Below, piece after piece: positions 1 to 11,673 of a stretch of DNA of 64,000 nt. A program made the translations under genes and the position numbers. Source of the stretch: Paramacrobiotus metropolitanus (lineage: Eukaryota; Tardigrada; Eutardigrada; Parachela; Macrobiotidae). Where the stretch lies: assembly GCF_019649055.1 (NCBI RefSeq), contig NW_026570249.1, positions 682,001-746,000 of the forward strand. The letters are read 5' to 3'. The notes under the pieces were generated by a model. That model was not told the DNA's origin. It saw nothing but the letters and a program-made list of their open reading frames with translations, and did not search any database. How positions within the stretch are numbered: position 1 is the first letter of the stretch; each line of letters begins with the position of its first letter.

Positions 1-434
1 ACAATTCGGTGAAATGGACGCACTGGTAACTGGGAGCAATCGCCACATAGCCTCCACCTTTGTACAAAAAATAATTAACATTGTATAAGAAACGCACCCA
101 ATTTTGTGACCAGAGAATGTACTACTTTATTTTTATTTAGGCAGTGTCATCTCGGCGTAGATTTAAAACACGTGGAAAAATTAAATGCAGCAAAATAATT
201 AAAAATACAATATTGCAATGCATGAACTTTTCCATCAACAGCATGCTACCTATGTAAAGCAATAAATATTGCTTTAAAATAATCGCATTACAGTATAGTA
301 CATCTGTTAGTTTACTTTAAAACCTGGAGTCTTATTGCAGTTTTTATTGTATTCTTATCCTTCGTGTGCGTACTCGTACATACTAAACGATATAGCCCTA
401 TACATAAATTTTTTTAAAAATTCGTTTTCATAAC

Positions 435-2594
435 TTACTTGTTTATTAAAAATCGGTTTATAAAGGATGAACTATGGCATCGTTTTAGTACCATACCTTT
501 GCAGAATTTTTTACAAGTTTCCTTGTCTTCGGATACGTCATCAGGACTATCCTGAATTCCATCGCACAACCATGACTTTTGCATGCACCGCTTAGTGGTA
601 GGCAGGTTAAACAGTCGCTTCCCGCTGTACCGATCGCCCACCCACAAATTCGGATACAGCGCATTATCAATTTTATCGCACAGCTTCAAGCACACATCCG
701 GATTCTCATCCCAACCGCCTTCCCGGTCGACCTTTCCATTACACAGTATCCACCACTCTTGCTCGTCGTCATCGTAGCTGACCTCGCTAATCTGCACCGG
801 TTTCGGTTTCTCCTTGTTCAGATACGCTTCGCAGCGGTATAATTTATTGATGCGCAGAATATCCGTGTCGCTTAAATGATCACGCTGTCCGATGCGTTTG
901 CCCTTTTGTTTCGGAAGGATGGTGGGATAATTACGGTTGACAGCGAAAGCGTTCCAGCCGTAGTGCATAGCGGACTCGTAGTCGTAGGGCGTGTCGAGAG
1001 TCGTGGCTTGTTGTGGAGTTTTAGCGAGGAATTGTAACATCGTTGGTGAATCTGCAAGGGAACTTTAATTACGCATTTAAAATTTGGGCGTCCTATTGAT
1101 TCGGGCAGTTAAATTAGCTGCAAAATTTTAAACTTCTTAAGAAAAGCTAGAGTAACTTAAGAATTAAAGTGTACTACTTGCCTAAATACGCTAACAAAAG
1201 TTTATTATCAGAAATTAAATTATATTTTGCTAAAAGTGTTCAGGTAAACGGCCAAATGCTATATATAAAATTATTGCCAGCTGCTTTTTATTTAATATTC
1301 TATTTTACCATCGTTGTTGAGATTCCTGTGATTGATCCAAATGTACTGATCTCTATCCGATCGGGCGTGCTCATGATAAAAACCCAGAACGTGGAGAAAT
1401 TCGTGTTGAGTGGCGCCTAAACCGTCCCGGCAACCGCGATTCATGCTCACTTCCTGTCGGGAGCCTTGTCGTCCCACCATAGAACTGCAGCTGTAAATCG
1501 AAAAATCTGAAATAATTTACAGTATTACGAAAGATTTTATTGCTATTTAAATAAACGATTAATAAAAGCGATTGTCATTCGATAATATTATATAGTATTT
1601 CAGTTCATGACACTTGGTTGTGCAACAGCATCCAAACACTAAATCGAAGGTAGGTTAATTTGATAATTGTTTTTAAAACTCTTCAGACAAAACGTTTTAC
1701 AGTACTAATAGCGAACATGGCTTACTCCAATCCAGCAATGATCGCAATAAAGTCCTCCTCATATTTTCTTGGAATAAATCGTACGCAAGTTTTCGCTTCT
1801 ATGCCAGCTAGAGCTTGTTTGATGAAATCCACGTCCACATTTCCTATATATTTATTACGAGTAATTAATTTCAATTGTATACCGTTATTTATGAAGGTAA
1901 ATCTACAAAATTTGCATATACTACTGCTACAACTCAACATTCTTTACTGACTTACGAAATTGCCTTGACATCTCATAAGGAATCAAACCATTTGGCCATA
2001 ACAAGTTTTCATCATTCACTGCGTTAAACTGCAACAGTAAGCAAATAATAAGGAAACGATTTGGTAAAAGCGTAAAAGTTTGATAAAACTTTACATACAT
2101 GAAAAGAGTTTAACTGGAATTATAATTAATTTTGTTTAGCAAACATTGTAGAGAAAACAAGAGTCTAGCTACCAAATTGCAGCATAAATCACAAACCTGA
2201 GTCGGGCCAAAGTTGACAACCATACTGGGATCGATTCCGGCAATATCCCCTTGCAAGAGCCCATTTGACCGGTCCTTTACCGGAAACGATTTCAACATAT
2301 CTAGTGCAACATAGTCTCGCCAGTCTGTAAACCATCGAAATTAAAATTATAACTTTCAACTACCGGGATACTACGGGGAAAGGTTTGTTTTAGTTTTTCC
2401 TCCCAAGCGAGTGCAGTAATGATTGCTAAACGTACGTATACGTACACAGGCTAGGTTAGATCTTCCCACGAACCTGCTGGAATATCATCGTCCAAGTGTT
2501 GTCGATCTTCCTCGTCAAGTCTTTGCACCGCCCACACACCGGTCCCATATATAACAAACGCCAGTTGTATAATTTTTACATCCAATAATTTCAT
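435..2594 (-). CDS. Astacin-family (M12A) zinc metalloprotease, six exons, C-terminal end uncertain
   Basis: Secreted zinc endopeptidase of the astacin family. Exons read on the minus strand are 2594-2474, 2324-2197, 2028-1956, 1843-1726, 1490-1309 and 1051-435; all splice phases agree. Exon 1 begins MKLLDVKIIQLAFVIYG, a plausible signal peptide. Exon 3 carries WPNGLIPYEMS, the usual start of the mature astacin domain. Exon 5 holds the zinc site HEFLHVLGFYHEHARSDR (HExxHxxGxxHExxRxDR). Exon 6 holds TPYDYESAMHY with the Met-turn tyrosine. After the catalytic domain comes a cysteine-containing tail with KSWLCDGIQDSPDD, resembling half of an LDL-receptor class A module. The frame ends with TAA at 435-437, giving 412 residues, but a perfect GTAAGT donor overlaps the stop (433-438). 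The gene may therefore splice onward towards the left edge, where positions 1-60 are open on this strand. The family call is secure; the 3' end is not. Confidence 0.9.
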
Positions 2595-3907
2595 TTTCAC
2601 TGAATTTAAGAAGATTTGGATTGTGAAGTATGGTACTGCATCCAGATAGGCAATTATCTGGAAAAGAATTTACGCTAACTGCATGCACGTACAATTGCAG
2701 TAACTACTGTCTGTCCGCGCAAAAGCATTACGAGCTAACGCCTGCATAAAAACACCAACAGACAATATAAATATGAAAGTTTTGACAAATACCAAAGACA
2801 CTGAGAAGAGTAATTAGAGAGGGAAACCGGTTATTTTATAAGTAAAACGTCTTGAGGGCACTGACTAATTAGGATCACACTTGCACTTTGTGTTTATTAC
2901 GAATAACGACGTCAAACATTGCCACTTCCGGAAATAAAAGGCTGTTTTTCTGATATCTGTAATTACGTAGCACTGTTTGATTTGAGCAGTATTACAATTA
3001 GATGGATGTCACATTTGACATTAATTAACATTTGCTAAATGCAGTGATCCTGGTTTGACCGGTATAAATAAGCGTTCTAGCGCTTTTTTTATAATTTTAG
3101 TGGTAAACGTGCAAAGTATAGAATTAAATTATTAGTAGAAACACCACAAATCGAATGGATGGAAGCACTTTATTATGCGCATTACCGGGAGATATCAAGT
3201 TCCGTGCGCACATGCATCTGTTAATCATGCGCAAATGTTGGCCATTTGTCGAGTTTTCTGTGATAAAGCGGTCATTTTAATTATTTTTTTGTCTGGGATA
3301 ACCATGCATGTAATGTAATCATAACTAACATAAGTTGGCAATAACTGACAAGTTTTTAATCGAGCCATAAATATGTAAAGCGCAAGGAGCCGACAAGTTC
3401 CGAGAGATGAAAAATTTAGTATGTAACTGGCTGCTGGAAAGATTTCGTGACACGTCTAATGTCACGTAATTCCTGGCTCCTTAAATGTGGGGTCGACTAT
3501 TTTGAAAATATGGACACGGAAAAACTTTCATCAGAAAATCGATTTTCTTCTGAGCTTAATTGTACTACGACTTTACGAGTACTGCAAATGCAGGCGAATA
3601 CGGGAAATTTCTAGACCTTAACACCTCGTGCTGTAATAAATCTGTATGTACAACATTACTGCGACTTGCGTGATTATTGGTAATTTAGGATGTCTTACTT
3701 ATGTTTAAACAGGATCATTCGGTCACTAAACTGGCGCTACCAGCACATTTTTCCTGCCAAGGTGAATGTGTCCGTCCTTTTCTGGATGTTGGATCCGGTA
3801 TAATTTAACACAGCCGAGTCCGACCGTGAATCGTGATGCTAGTTCCGTTCAACTTTTGATCACTAATTTTCAGAACTAGCTTTCTTTAAACTGGATACTG
3901 TGTAGTA
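2595..3907. other. Intergenic region between divergent astacin and EML-like genes
   Basis: No credible exon seen on either strand. The two flanking genes diverge from here, so both promoters should lie inside. A TATAAATA sequence at 3063-3070 faces the EML-like gene but lies about 840 bp before its first ATG, so it would need a long leader or a leader intron. No repeats were noted. Confidence 0.4.
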
Positions 3908-6900
3908 ATGGAGAAAAAACGCTCTCTTTTAAGCCGCGTAGTGGACGCCCATACTTCCGGAAAACTGCGCCGACTTCACAGTAGTCATAGTCTTTCGGTA
4001 AGGTGCCGAATGCCAATACGGTCAGTCCGTAATCCGTATGCGTCGACCTTTACTTGCAAGTGTGTTTTTGCAGACTGATGGCCATTCGCATAACGAAAGC
4101 AGTCATGCAGGACATTCGCCGGTGGTCAGTCCCGGCGCGTCACCGCGCGCACACCATAAGCCAGGTTGGCCGCGCTTATCTAACAGTATTTATGCTCTTT
4201 ACAATTACAACACAACCAAATATTGTTTAATTTTTTTTACTGTTGCACACGGCTTTCTGTTTTTGAATATTTCTACTGCTGCACACTGCATATTCATTTT
4301 GATGGTACCTAGTAAGACGATCCAGAATAATTTGTGTAAACCTGCAAGCTCGCAGTACGTGTAGATCTCGCGTAACACGTACTAGGTACTGTACAGGTAC
4401 AGTAATACGTTTTTGTTCAGGGCATATTGATGTATGTAGTGGTTTACAGGTGTGCCGGCATTATTGAGCATTTCTTTTGTGGCAACTTTGAAAAGGCATG
4501 TTAGGAATAAATAAATCCGTAGAAGGTCTTGAGTACGGTTGAGTGTATAAGTACCCGTACTTACTCACTATGCATTTGTGGAAAGATGTGGTCAAAACAT
4601 CGGTAGAGATTCCTAACACCTGCAAGATGTGCAGTATCAAAATACTTTGTCGCGCATGACGCGGTAAATACTTACATTTTGTGTAATTACCTTCATCTGT
4701 TTGTTTACCTGTTTTTATATGAAAATATAAATTAGTGTTTCATCGCGCCTACACCATATTGATGTAGCAAAGTGGTTTGGCGCATATGTTTTACAAAATT
4801 TGCAACGGTTACCATAAAGCTCACCGTCAAATGCGACAGCATATCTTAAAAAATTGTGTTATGAACTGTGCATTCAGAATGTTGTGAAATACATTTTAAA
4901 AACTGCATAGACGATAGCCACAAAAGCCCAGGACATCATCCTCACCCGTCAAGTAAACCACCGGATAAAGTCGAATTTAAAACACGAAAGAAAAAAATGG
5001 ACAGCGAAGCGCCCGGCGCCAGTGGACTGAGCGATGCGATCAAAGCGGAAATGACGCACATCTTACTGGAAGCGGTATCCAAATGTAGCCGACAAAAAAT
5101 GAGATTCATTCTCATGACCTTGCGACGATTGGGTGGAGTGGATGGGTACATGAGTTATGCGGATTTCACCCGTATCTTGCAGGTAAAGTTTGCAGTGTTA
5201 ATCCACTGTCGATTTCCACGAAAGATTGTATAGATAGAGTATTTTTCGCAAGTATAGTGAGTATCTGTACAACGACCATACAGAGTACGAGATCATAATT
5301 ATGACAATCTATTTAGGATAATGGCTTAAGCATCCCATCTACCGCTTCCGGACTGGTGCAAAGTAATTGTTCAACTAGTTTGGGAGTTGATTCGGAAAAA
5401 GTTTGGAAGCTCCTAATGGAAGTTCATGCACAAACCGGTAAAATTACAATTGGATAACTGCCTTTGGCTTACATACGTAGCTGATTATTTTTGTTACCAG
5501 TAACTAAAGAAAATTTATAGACGGATTGCGGTCATACATACGTAACTTACACTAACGGAATTTCGCGATTTTAAAAGAGCAATTTTCAAAAAAATCTGTA
5601 AAATAAAATATTTAATAAAGCAGCTACATAGCTTATGTTGATGGTAGACAGGGATAGCGTGCGCGCCCGAAAAAGCTTGCACATGCGCACACCTATCATA
5701 TCGGTGTTCGCCGATCCGGGTGGCGATCGGGAACTTTTGGAACGGATGGAAACAGAGCTTTTAGCGGCAGGAGCCGGGATAACCGAAGCCGATGACAAAA
5801 CTAACATTCGATTTGACATGGACGCATTCAAGGTCCCTTAACAATAAATACAAATCTATTTTTACTTAATTTTTAACAGGTCACCATTTGGCTATTTTTG
5901 CATTTGCTTTGTTCCAGACAGCAGTTTTAGCTTTGGATAAAACCAGACAAGGTCACATTCCCAACACGCAGGTAGGCCTTTCGCAAGCATTTTAGTGACA
6001 AAGTTTCTCGGTAGATTGGTTAATCCCCGCTGAATGGTTTGTATTTTATGCAACAACAGCTCGTAAAAGTGTGCCGGGATTATGGATTTCCGGTTAAAGG
6101 TGAACTACTTAAAAGCCTCCTTATACGGTGCGATGACGACAATAATGGCCGCATCAGGTTAGCACCAACTTAGCACTTTCAAAGTCACTCTACCGTAACA
6201 AACGCTGTTCGGCTGCATTAGCCATCGGGAGTTGTTTGTCCTGCTGGATAAAGCCTATGACAGCGCGCTAAAAATCAATCCCCGTTTATTTCAAAAGCCG
6301 GACGATGCCGGCAGCAAGAAGAAAGTGGATGCCGGTAAGTTGCTGGAAGACGGTGCCGTCACGCAGATGGGACGGCCGACCACGCCCAAATCAAAAAGCA
6401 CTCCCGGCAACAATAGTCTGGAAGCGGGAGAATACGGGAGTGCGGTGCCCGGCGAATCGGTGGATCAGCCCAATCAAGCACTACTGGGATTGCCGGAAGA
6501 ACAAACCGGGAAAGGTGCACCTAAAGGTCGGGTTGGTGGACGGCTGAAAGGGTTTTTGGGGCGAAAGAAGACATCGGGCAGTTTGAATGCTTCCGGCGAT
6601 CAGATAGGTATAGCAAACATAAGCATTAAAAATCACAGTGAACGTGCAATAGGTGGAATCGGAATTCTGAACCCTTCGAGGTACACATATAAAGCTTCCT
6701 GTGTTTTGTATTGCAACCTTTTATGCAGCCTATGCTGAGCAAATAAATTTATGTAACATAATTATTTTAGACCGCATTAAGCAAACATAAATACTTCGTA
6801 CAATTGAGAAAATGTATTAGCAATCGCCCGTGTATAGCGTGTGATTTGGTTTGTACTGCCGTTTTTTCGAAACGTTCATTTAAGCATTTACATTCAGGAA

Positions 6901-9900
6901 ACAGTTCGCTTGATTTGCGCAGTACCGCTGGGGACAACACTTCATTAGCATCGTCGATATTTTCTGCTATCAGCCGAGGAACTACGAGCACCGGCATGTA
7001 CAATAACAATCGGGAATTAACGGCCAACGGCTTGGCCGAACGACCAATCAACCCGGTATTTCTTGCTCTTCGTTTTAATTTATCCTGTCATTAGGAAAAC
7101 AATTAATTATGACGGATGTTAGAATAACAAAAAATGATGGAAAGCTTTCCTCGTTTGATTAATACGACATCACCATTATCGTGGTAACTGCTTGCAGGTT
7201 GTGCGAAAAATTGCGGATCAGAAGTTGGTTTTATGGCCGGTACGTAAAGTTCTGGTCGATAAAAAAGATTAATGGTGATATATATTTGTATGATTAAGTG
7301 TTGTTAATTTTCTGGTGAACTTGGTGATGTAAAAATTTTTGTATGATAATGCATGCTCACTTGTGAAGCCAGATGAATATTTTGATTCCGTCACACCAAA
7401 ACTCCGCTATCCAAAATTGGAATGGGTTTATGGATACAGCGGTTTTGCACACCGTGGAAATATTCATTTGCTATGGAATGACGATCCTGACGACGCGAAT
7501 AATCCCAATAAAATCAGGACCGGCAAAAGAATTGTCTATTTTGTTGGCTTAATTGCCGTGGTCCATGACCTTTCCGCTAACAGCCAAGGAATTTATGCTG
7601 AACATGACGGACTCATACAAGTACTTAATATTTACTGAGCATTAAAAATGATCGTGTACCTAAATATTACAAAAACGAATCCAGGCATATATCAGAAGTT
7701 TGTGCTTATACAGTGTCTTAGCGTAAGCGGAAATGGAAAACTCGCCGCCACTGGTCAGTCATCATCAAAGGACACTACGACATCCGGATCTATTAATGAT
7801 CAAATACTGGTAAATCCATTTTAGAAATTTAACATTCTGTACAGATTGTTTTAGCTGTTTAAAGTACTACGAAAAAATGAATTATAAAAATGTGCGGAAT
7901 TTCCGAAACAAATCGCATAGTAATAATAGGTTGATTATGTTTATTTAAGCTCAAAAACACTGGTACTTTTTTACTGGGGGCATAATAATTACAAATGCGG
8001 CTGAGGCTGTGCACTTAATATTTTATATACGTTACATCATTTAGAATATTTTTGACCAGGCTGGAATTCGAATATGGAGTATAAACAGCCTTAAGACCTT
8101 GCACGTCATCAAAGTCAGCACTGGTCCGTTGGTGCGATCGGGAAGCTTCTCGGGGTCCACCGGCGATAGCGGCGAAAATTCCCAGTCGTTCCATTGGACA
8201 ACAACCGGCGTGGTGGCGCTGTGTTTTACTAAGGACAATGATAGTCTGGTGGCGTTGGATGAAGGGGTGCCCAGTGCCACTGCGGACGCCGATGCGCGAT
8301 TAGGTCAATACCGTGCGGCTGCCGGAAACAAAGCCCCGATGCGCACACTGACCATCTGGTCAGTGGACACTGGTCATCTCGTCATACAGAAACCCTGCAC
8401 GGATAGTGCCGTCATCTGCGGACTGAAAGCTCTCCAAAGTACAAGAGGATATTTGTTCTGATTGATTTAAATAACTATGAAACGGACTGATTAAAACTGG
8501 GTCAACAAAATTAGTTTAATACAGTGGCATATGTATTCATAATCTTCTAACCTTACAGAAAAGGACAATCTGTTCGTTATATTTGGACGGAATTTGATGG
8601 AGCAATGGCGAATTATTCCCAGTGAACGTAAAGTAGAATTTGTCCGGCAGTATGTTTTCGGCCATATCCCGAAGCCATCTATTGTAACGGCGATTATCGA
8701 GCTGCAGGAGTTTGGACAAGTCGTTTCCGGTGATTCGGACGGTAAGTACTGCATATCTTACGCTTAAATTTGCAGTAAATGCCACGGATTGTAAATGTGT
8801 TTTTATATAAGTGTTTGATTGTGTTTAAAAAAGATTGCGTGAATATTAATTGGCTGATTTTACATTACGTTGCAGGTAACGTGATTGTATGGAGCGACGA
8901 AATGCGTCCCAAGACGATTCTACAGCCGGGCAACAAGGTAATGCATGGGTTAAAAAAAAGTTTTTCCAACAAGAGCAATTTGACATGCACAGCAACATTA
9001 CAGCTTTCTTCGAAAATAAATTTTTCGCAACAAAAATCGTCTTCTTGCCAGAATGTTTTTACAATCGTTTGTTTGCATAAATTATGCACTATGAAATTGC
9101 TCTTCATATACAGGTGCCAGTGTTCGCCGTGTGCCAGTTGAACGATAACCAAGTGGCTGCCGGTTCGCGCGATGGGAAGATTGTCGTTTTGGGCATTCCT
9201 TCGCAACTTCCGCAGCAAAATTCGGGATCCCATGGCAATGCCGCTGTAACAGCGTCCGCTGCACAAAATGTCGCTGTGGGTAAATTGCAGTTAGCGGAAG
9301 AATTTGGGGGTGTTCGTGTGATGTTATCCAGCAACTACAAACCGCAACGAAACACCGCAACAGCATCCGATAACCAACCGCAATCAGACAACAACAGTGA
9401 CCTTTACAACATCCTAATCGGCACAACCGGTAAAAATAAATCTGAGAAAGCTGTAATTTTTAAAGTGATTGACCTTTGAAAATTCGGATATTCGAGATGG
9501 GTTCCAAAACGATTCTGTAGTCGAGCAAAATCGTAGTGAATGGGCTTAACCGGTAACGCATAAACTCTGTAGAAACCAATAAATAACGTAGCCGGACTGC
9601 ATTATTTTCGACAAAACGTTTTCAACGTTAACGTTCAAACTGTTTTGCATTGCATAAATTTTTCAAAACTAAATTATTCAAATTTCAAATTCAATTTTTC
9701 AAATTTTAATGGTAGCGAATTGCATCCTGAGAGCCGAACTGCCGACACTAACCGACAACGCATTCGGCGCGGCACTGGAAATTCCTTTGACCGCCACTAT
9801 TCTAACTGCCGGTCATTTTGATCGCGTTACCAGCTTGACGGCGTTTAGCTTCACGGAAGAAATCCCGTCGGTTAATACAGAGGAAAAGGATGCCGACGGC

Positions 9901-11673
9901 GCTCAGCCGTTCGTGTCGACATTGTCACCGCCCAGTCTGTCGCTGGCCGTCACCGTGGGCATGGACGGTAACGCCAACTGCTACGACCTCCAGGCGCACA
10001 GCGTCCGTTGGCGTTTATTCCTCAAGGATTCCATGTTGTCGGCCCTGGATGGGTTTGCGCCGTTCCTCGCCATGGGCACGGCGGATGGAAAGCTAAAGGT
10101 GTACAAGCAGAAAGATTTACAGCTGGTTCAGTTGTTTCAGGTATTTCCTGTTGCGCAGTAAAGCACTAAATACGAATTTCTCTGTAATATTGCACTTTTT
10201 GTGCCGGCTTATATACTGTATATTAATAGGCAAATGTGGGACAAGGGCGCGTGTCGTGTATTAAATTTTCGCCGGATGGAAGCCGATTAGCCGTGGCAAG
10301 CCAGGATTCCGAAATTTACATATATAAATTTCTCGAACAGAATGGCGACGAGACGTCAACCTCGCCGACATTGTCCATTCTGGGCAAATTCGACAAACAC
10401 GACTATCCACCTGTGGTGAGCAATATATTATATGTCAAAACTAAAATATGATAAATCTCCAGAATGTTTTCGTTAACTCGATTATGCGCAGATTTAAATT
10501 TTTGCTGTGAGCTTGTTTATGCCTTTATGGAGTTACAAAAAGACCTGACTTAAAACATTTTAATCACTACATGTCGCGCATTTATTACAAACATTTTCGT
10601 CTTCAGGCCGTTGACTGGTCCCGCAATCCTGCACGCGACGATCACTACGTTATCCACAGCAATTCTTATCACTTTGAGAATTTTCTGTGGGATGCGGAAA
10701 ATCTGGATTACCTGGAGGAATCCCATTTTTACAGAAATGTCAAGTGGCATACCCAGAGTTGCATCTATGGGTTTCCGGCTGTTACCAGTAAGCCTTAACA
10801 CGTCTCAGTAAATTTTGCTAGAGTACTCTAGTATTTGAAATTAGTACCGCCATGAACCACGCACACATGCAATACTTACCGGCATCACGATATGTGCGCA
10901 AACCAGTAAAAATTTGTAGAAAATAGTTAACACACAATTTCGAATCCGCAGCACACATACCGTACTACCACACATACCGTAGTACGGTATGTGTGCTGCG
11001 GATTCGAAATTGTGTTGAGTTAACTGTTTTCTACAAATTTTTACTGGTTTGCGCACATATCGTGATGCCGGTAAGTATTGTATGTGTGCGTGGTTCATGG
11101 CGGTACTAATTTCAAATACTAGAGTACTGTAGCAAAATTTACTTAACCGTACCGTCTACAGATGTACAGAGTACATATACATTTTATATTATCGTATATG
11201 CGTATGCGCGTACAAGATGCGCATGTGTTGAATAAGATTATTTTATACCTTAAACACCAGTGTATAATTCTGGTTTCTGGGTGTATAGATGTGTAACGAT
11301 ACAGGAAAGCTGATTTAAATGTGTAACCTTTATGTTTGCAGGCGTAACTGGCGAGACGTCAGTGGACGGCACTGTCGTGTGTACGGAGGTGACGCCCACG
11401 CTGGACATGGTGGCCGCCGTCACTTCCGACACCGCCGTCATCGACCGCTCAACGCAGGCGGCCGGCGACCAGCGCGCTAATAAGACCGTCAACAAAGGCA
11501 GCTCTGTGCTGGGATTGTTTTCGTATCCTAATGCGAAATCCCAACTCAACCATAAACATCGAACGCCGTCTACTGCGATCAGCGCCATTAAATTTGCCTA
11601 TGTTAGTAACCAGCTGTATCTGCTTTGCGCGCATGATACCGACGGAAGTGTAACACAATGGTTATTACAGTAA
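3908..11673 (+). CDS. EF-hand plus HELP plus WD40 protein, EML (echinoderm microtubule-associated protein)-like, 20 exons
   Basis: Likely a microtubule-associated protein of the EML class. Exons: 3908-3997, 4074-4164, 4911-5182, 5317-5437, 5648-5832, 5918-5971, 6060-6157, 6222-6680, 6905-7055, 7198-7239, 7369-7620, 7714-7809, 8060-8438, 8559-8741, 8876-8937, 9114-9429, 9716-10140, 10230-10415, 10607-10787, 11342-11673. They total 3975 bp (1324 aa) with all phases consistent. Residues 1-150 are low-complexity, rich in His, Ser and Pro. Residues 296-307 form a canonical EF-hand loop, DDDNNGRISHRE, with weaker helical pairs before it. A Lys/Gly/Ser-rich linker follows. Exon 11 gives the HELP motif (YPKLEWVYGYSGF, then GKRIVYFVG and AEHDGLI). 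The rest has WD-type blades such as GDSDGNVIVW, AAGSRDGKIVVL, VGMDGNANCYD and CIKFSPDGSRLAVASQD. Known EMLs bind tubulin through HELP and WD propellers; the calcium-binding front half is atypical. The first exons are the least certain. Confidence 0.88.
10807..11143. repeat. 337-bp near-perfect inverted repeat inside intron 19 of the EML-like gene
   Basis: The left arm starts at 10807 and the right arm ends at 11143. The arms match over about 160 bases with only a handful of mismatches and a small indel near the middle, around a 12-base loop centred near 10975. The left arm begins AGTAAATTTTGCTAGAGTAC and the right arm reads the same on the opposite strand except for one base. It starts only 20 bases after the exon 19 donor and would fold into a long hairpin in the pre-mRNA. 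It could be a foldback or MITE-like element; I see no coding capacity and no clear target-site duplication. Confidence 0.9.

Noticed and set aside
1-60. Left-edge minus-strand open stretch as a further astacin exon
   Set aside because: Two frames are open and an acceptor is possible, but the sequence is too short to decide and is cut by the window edge.
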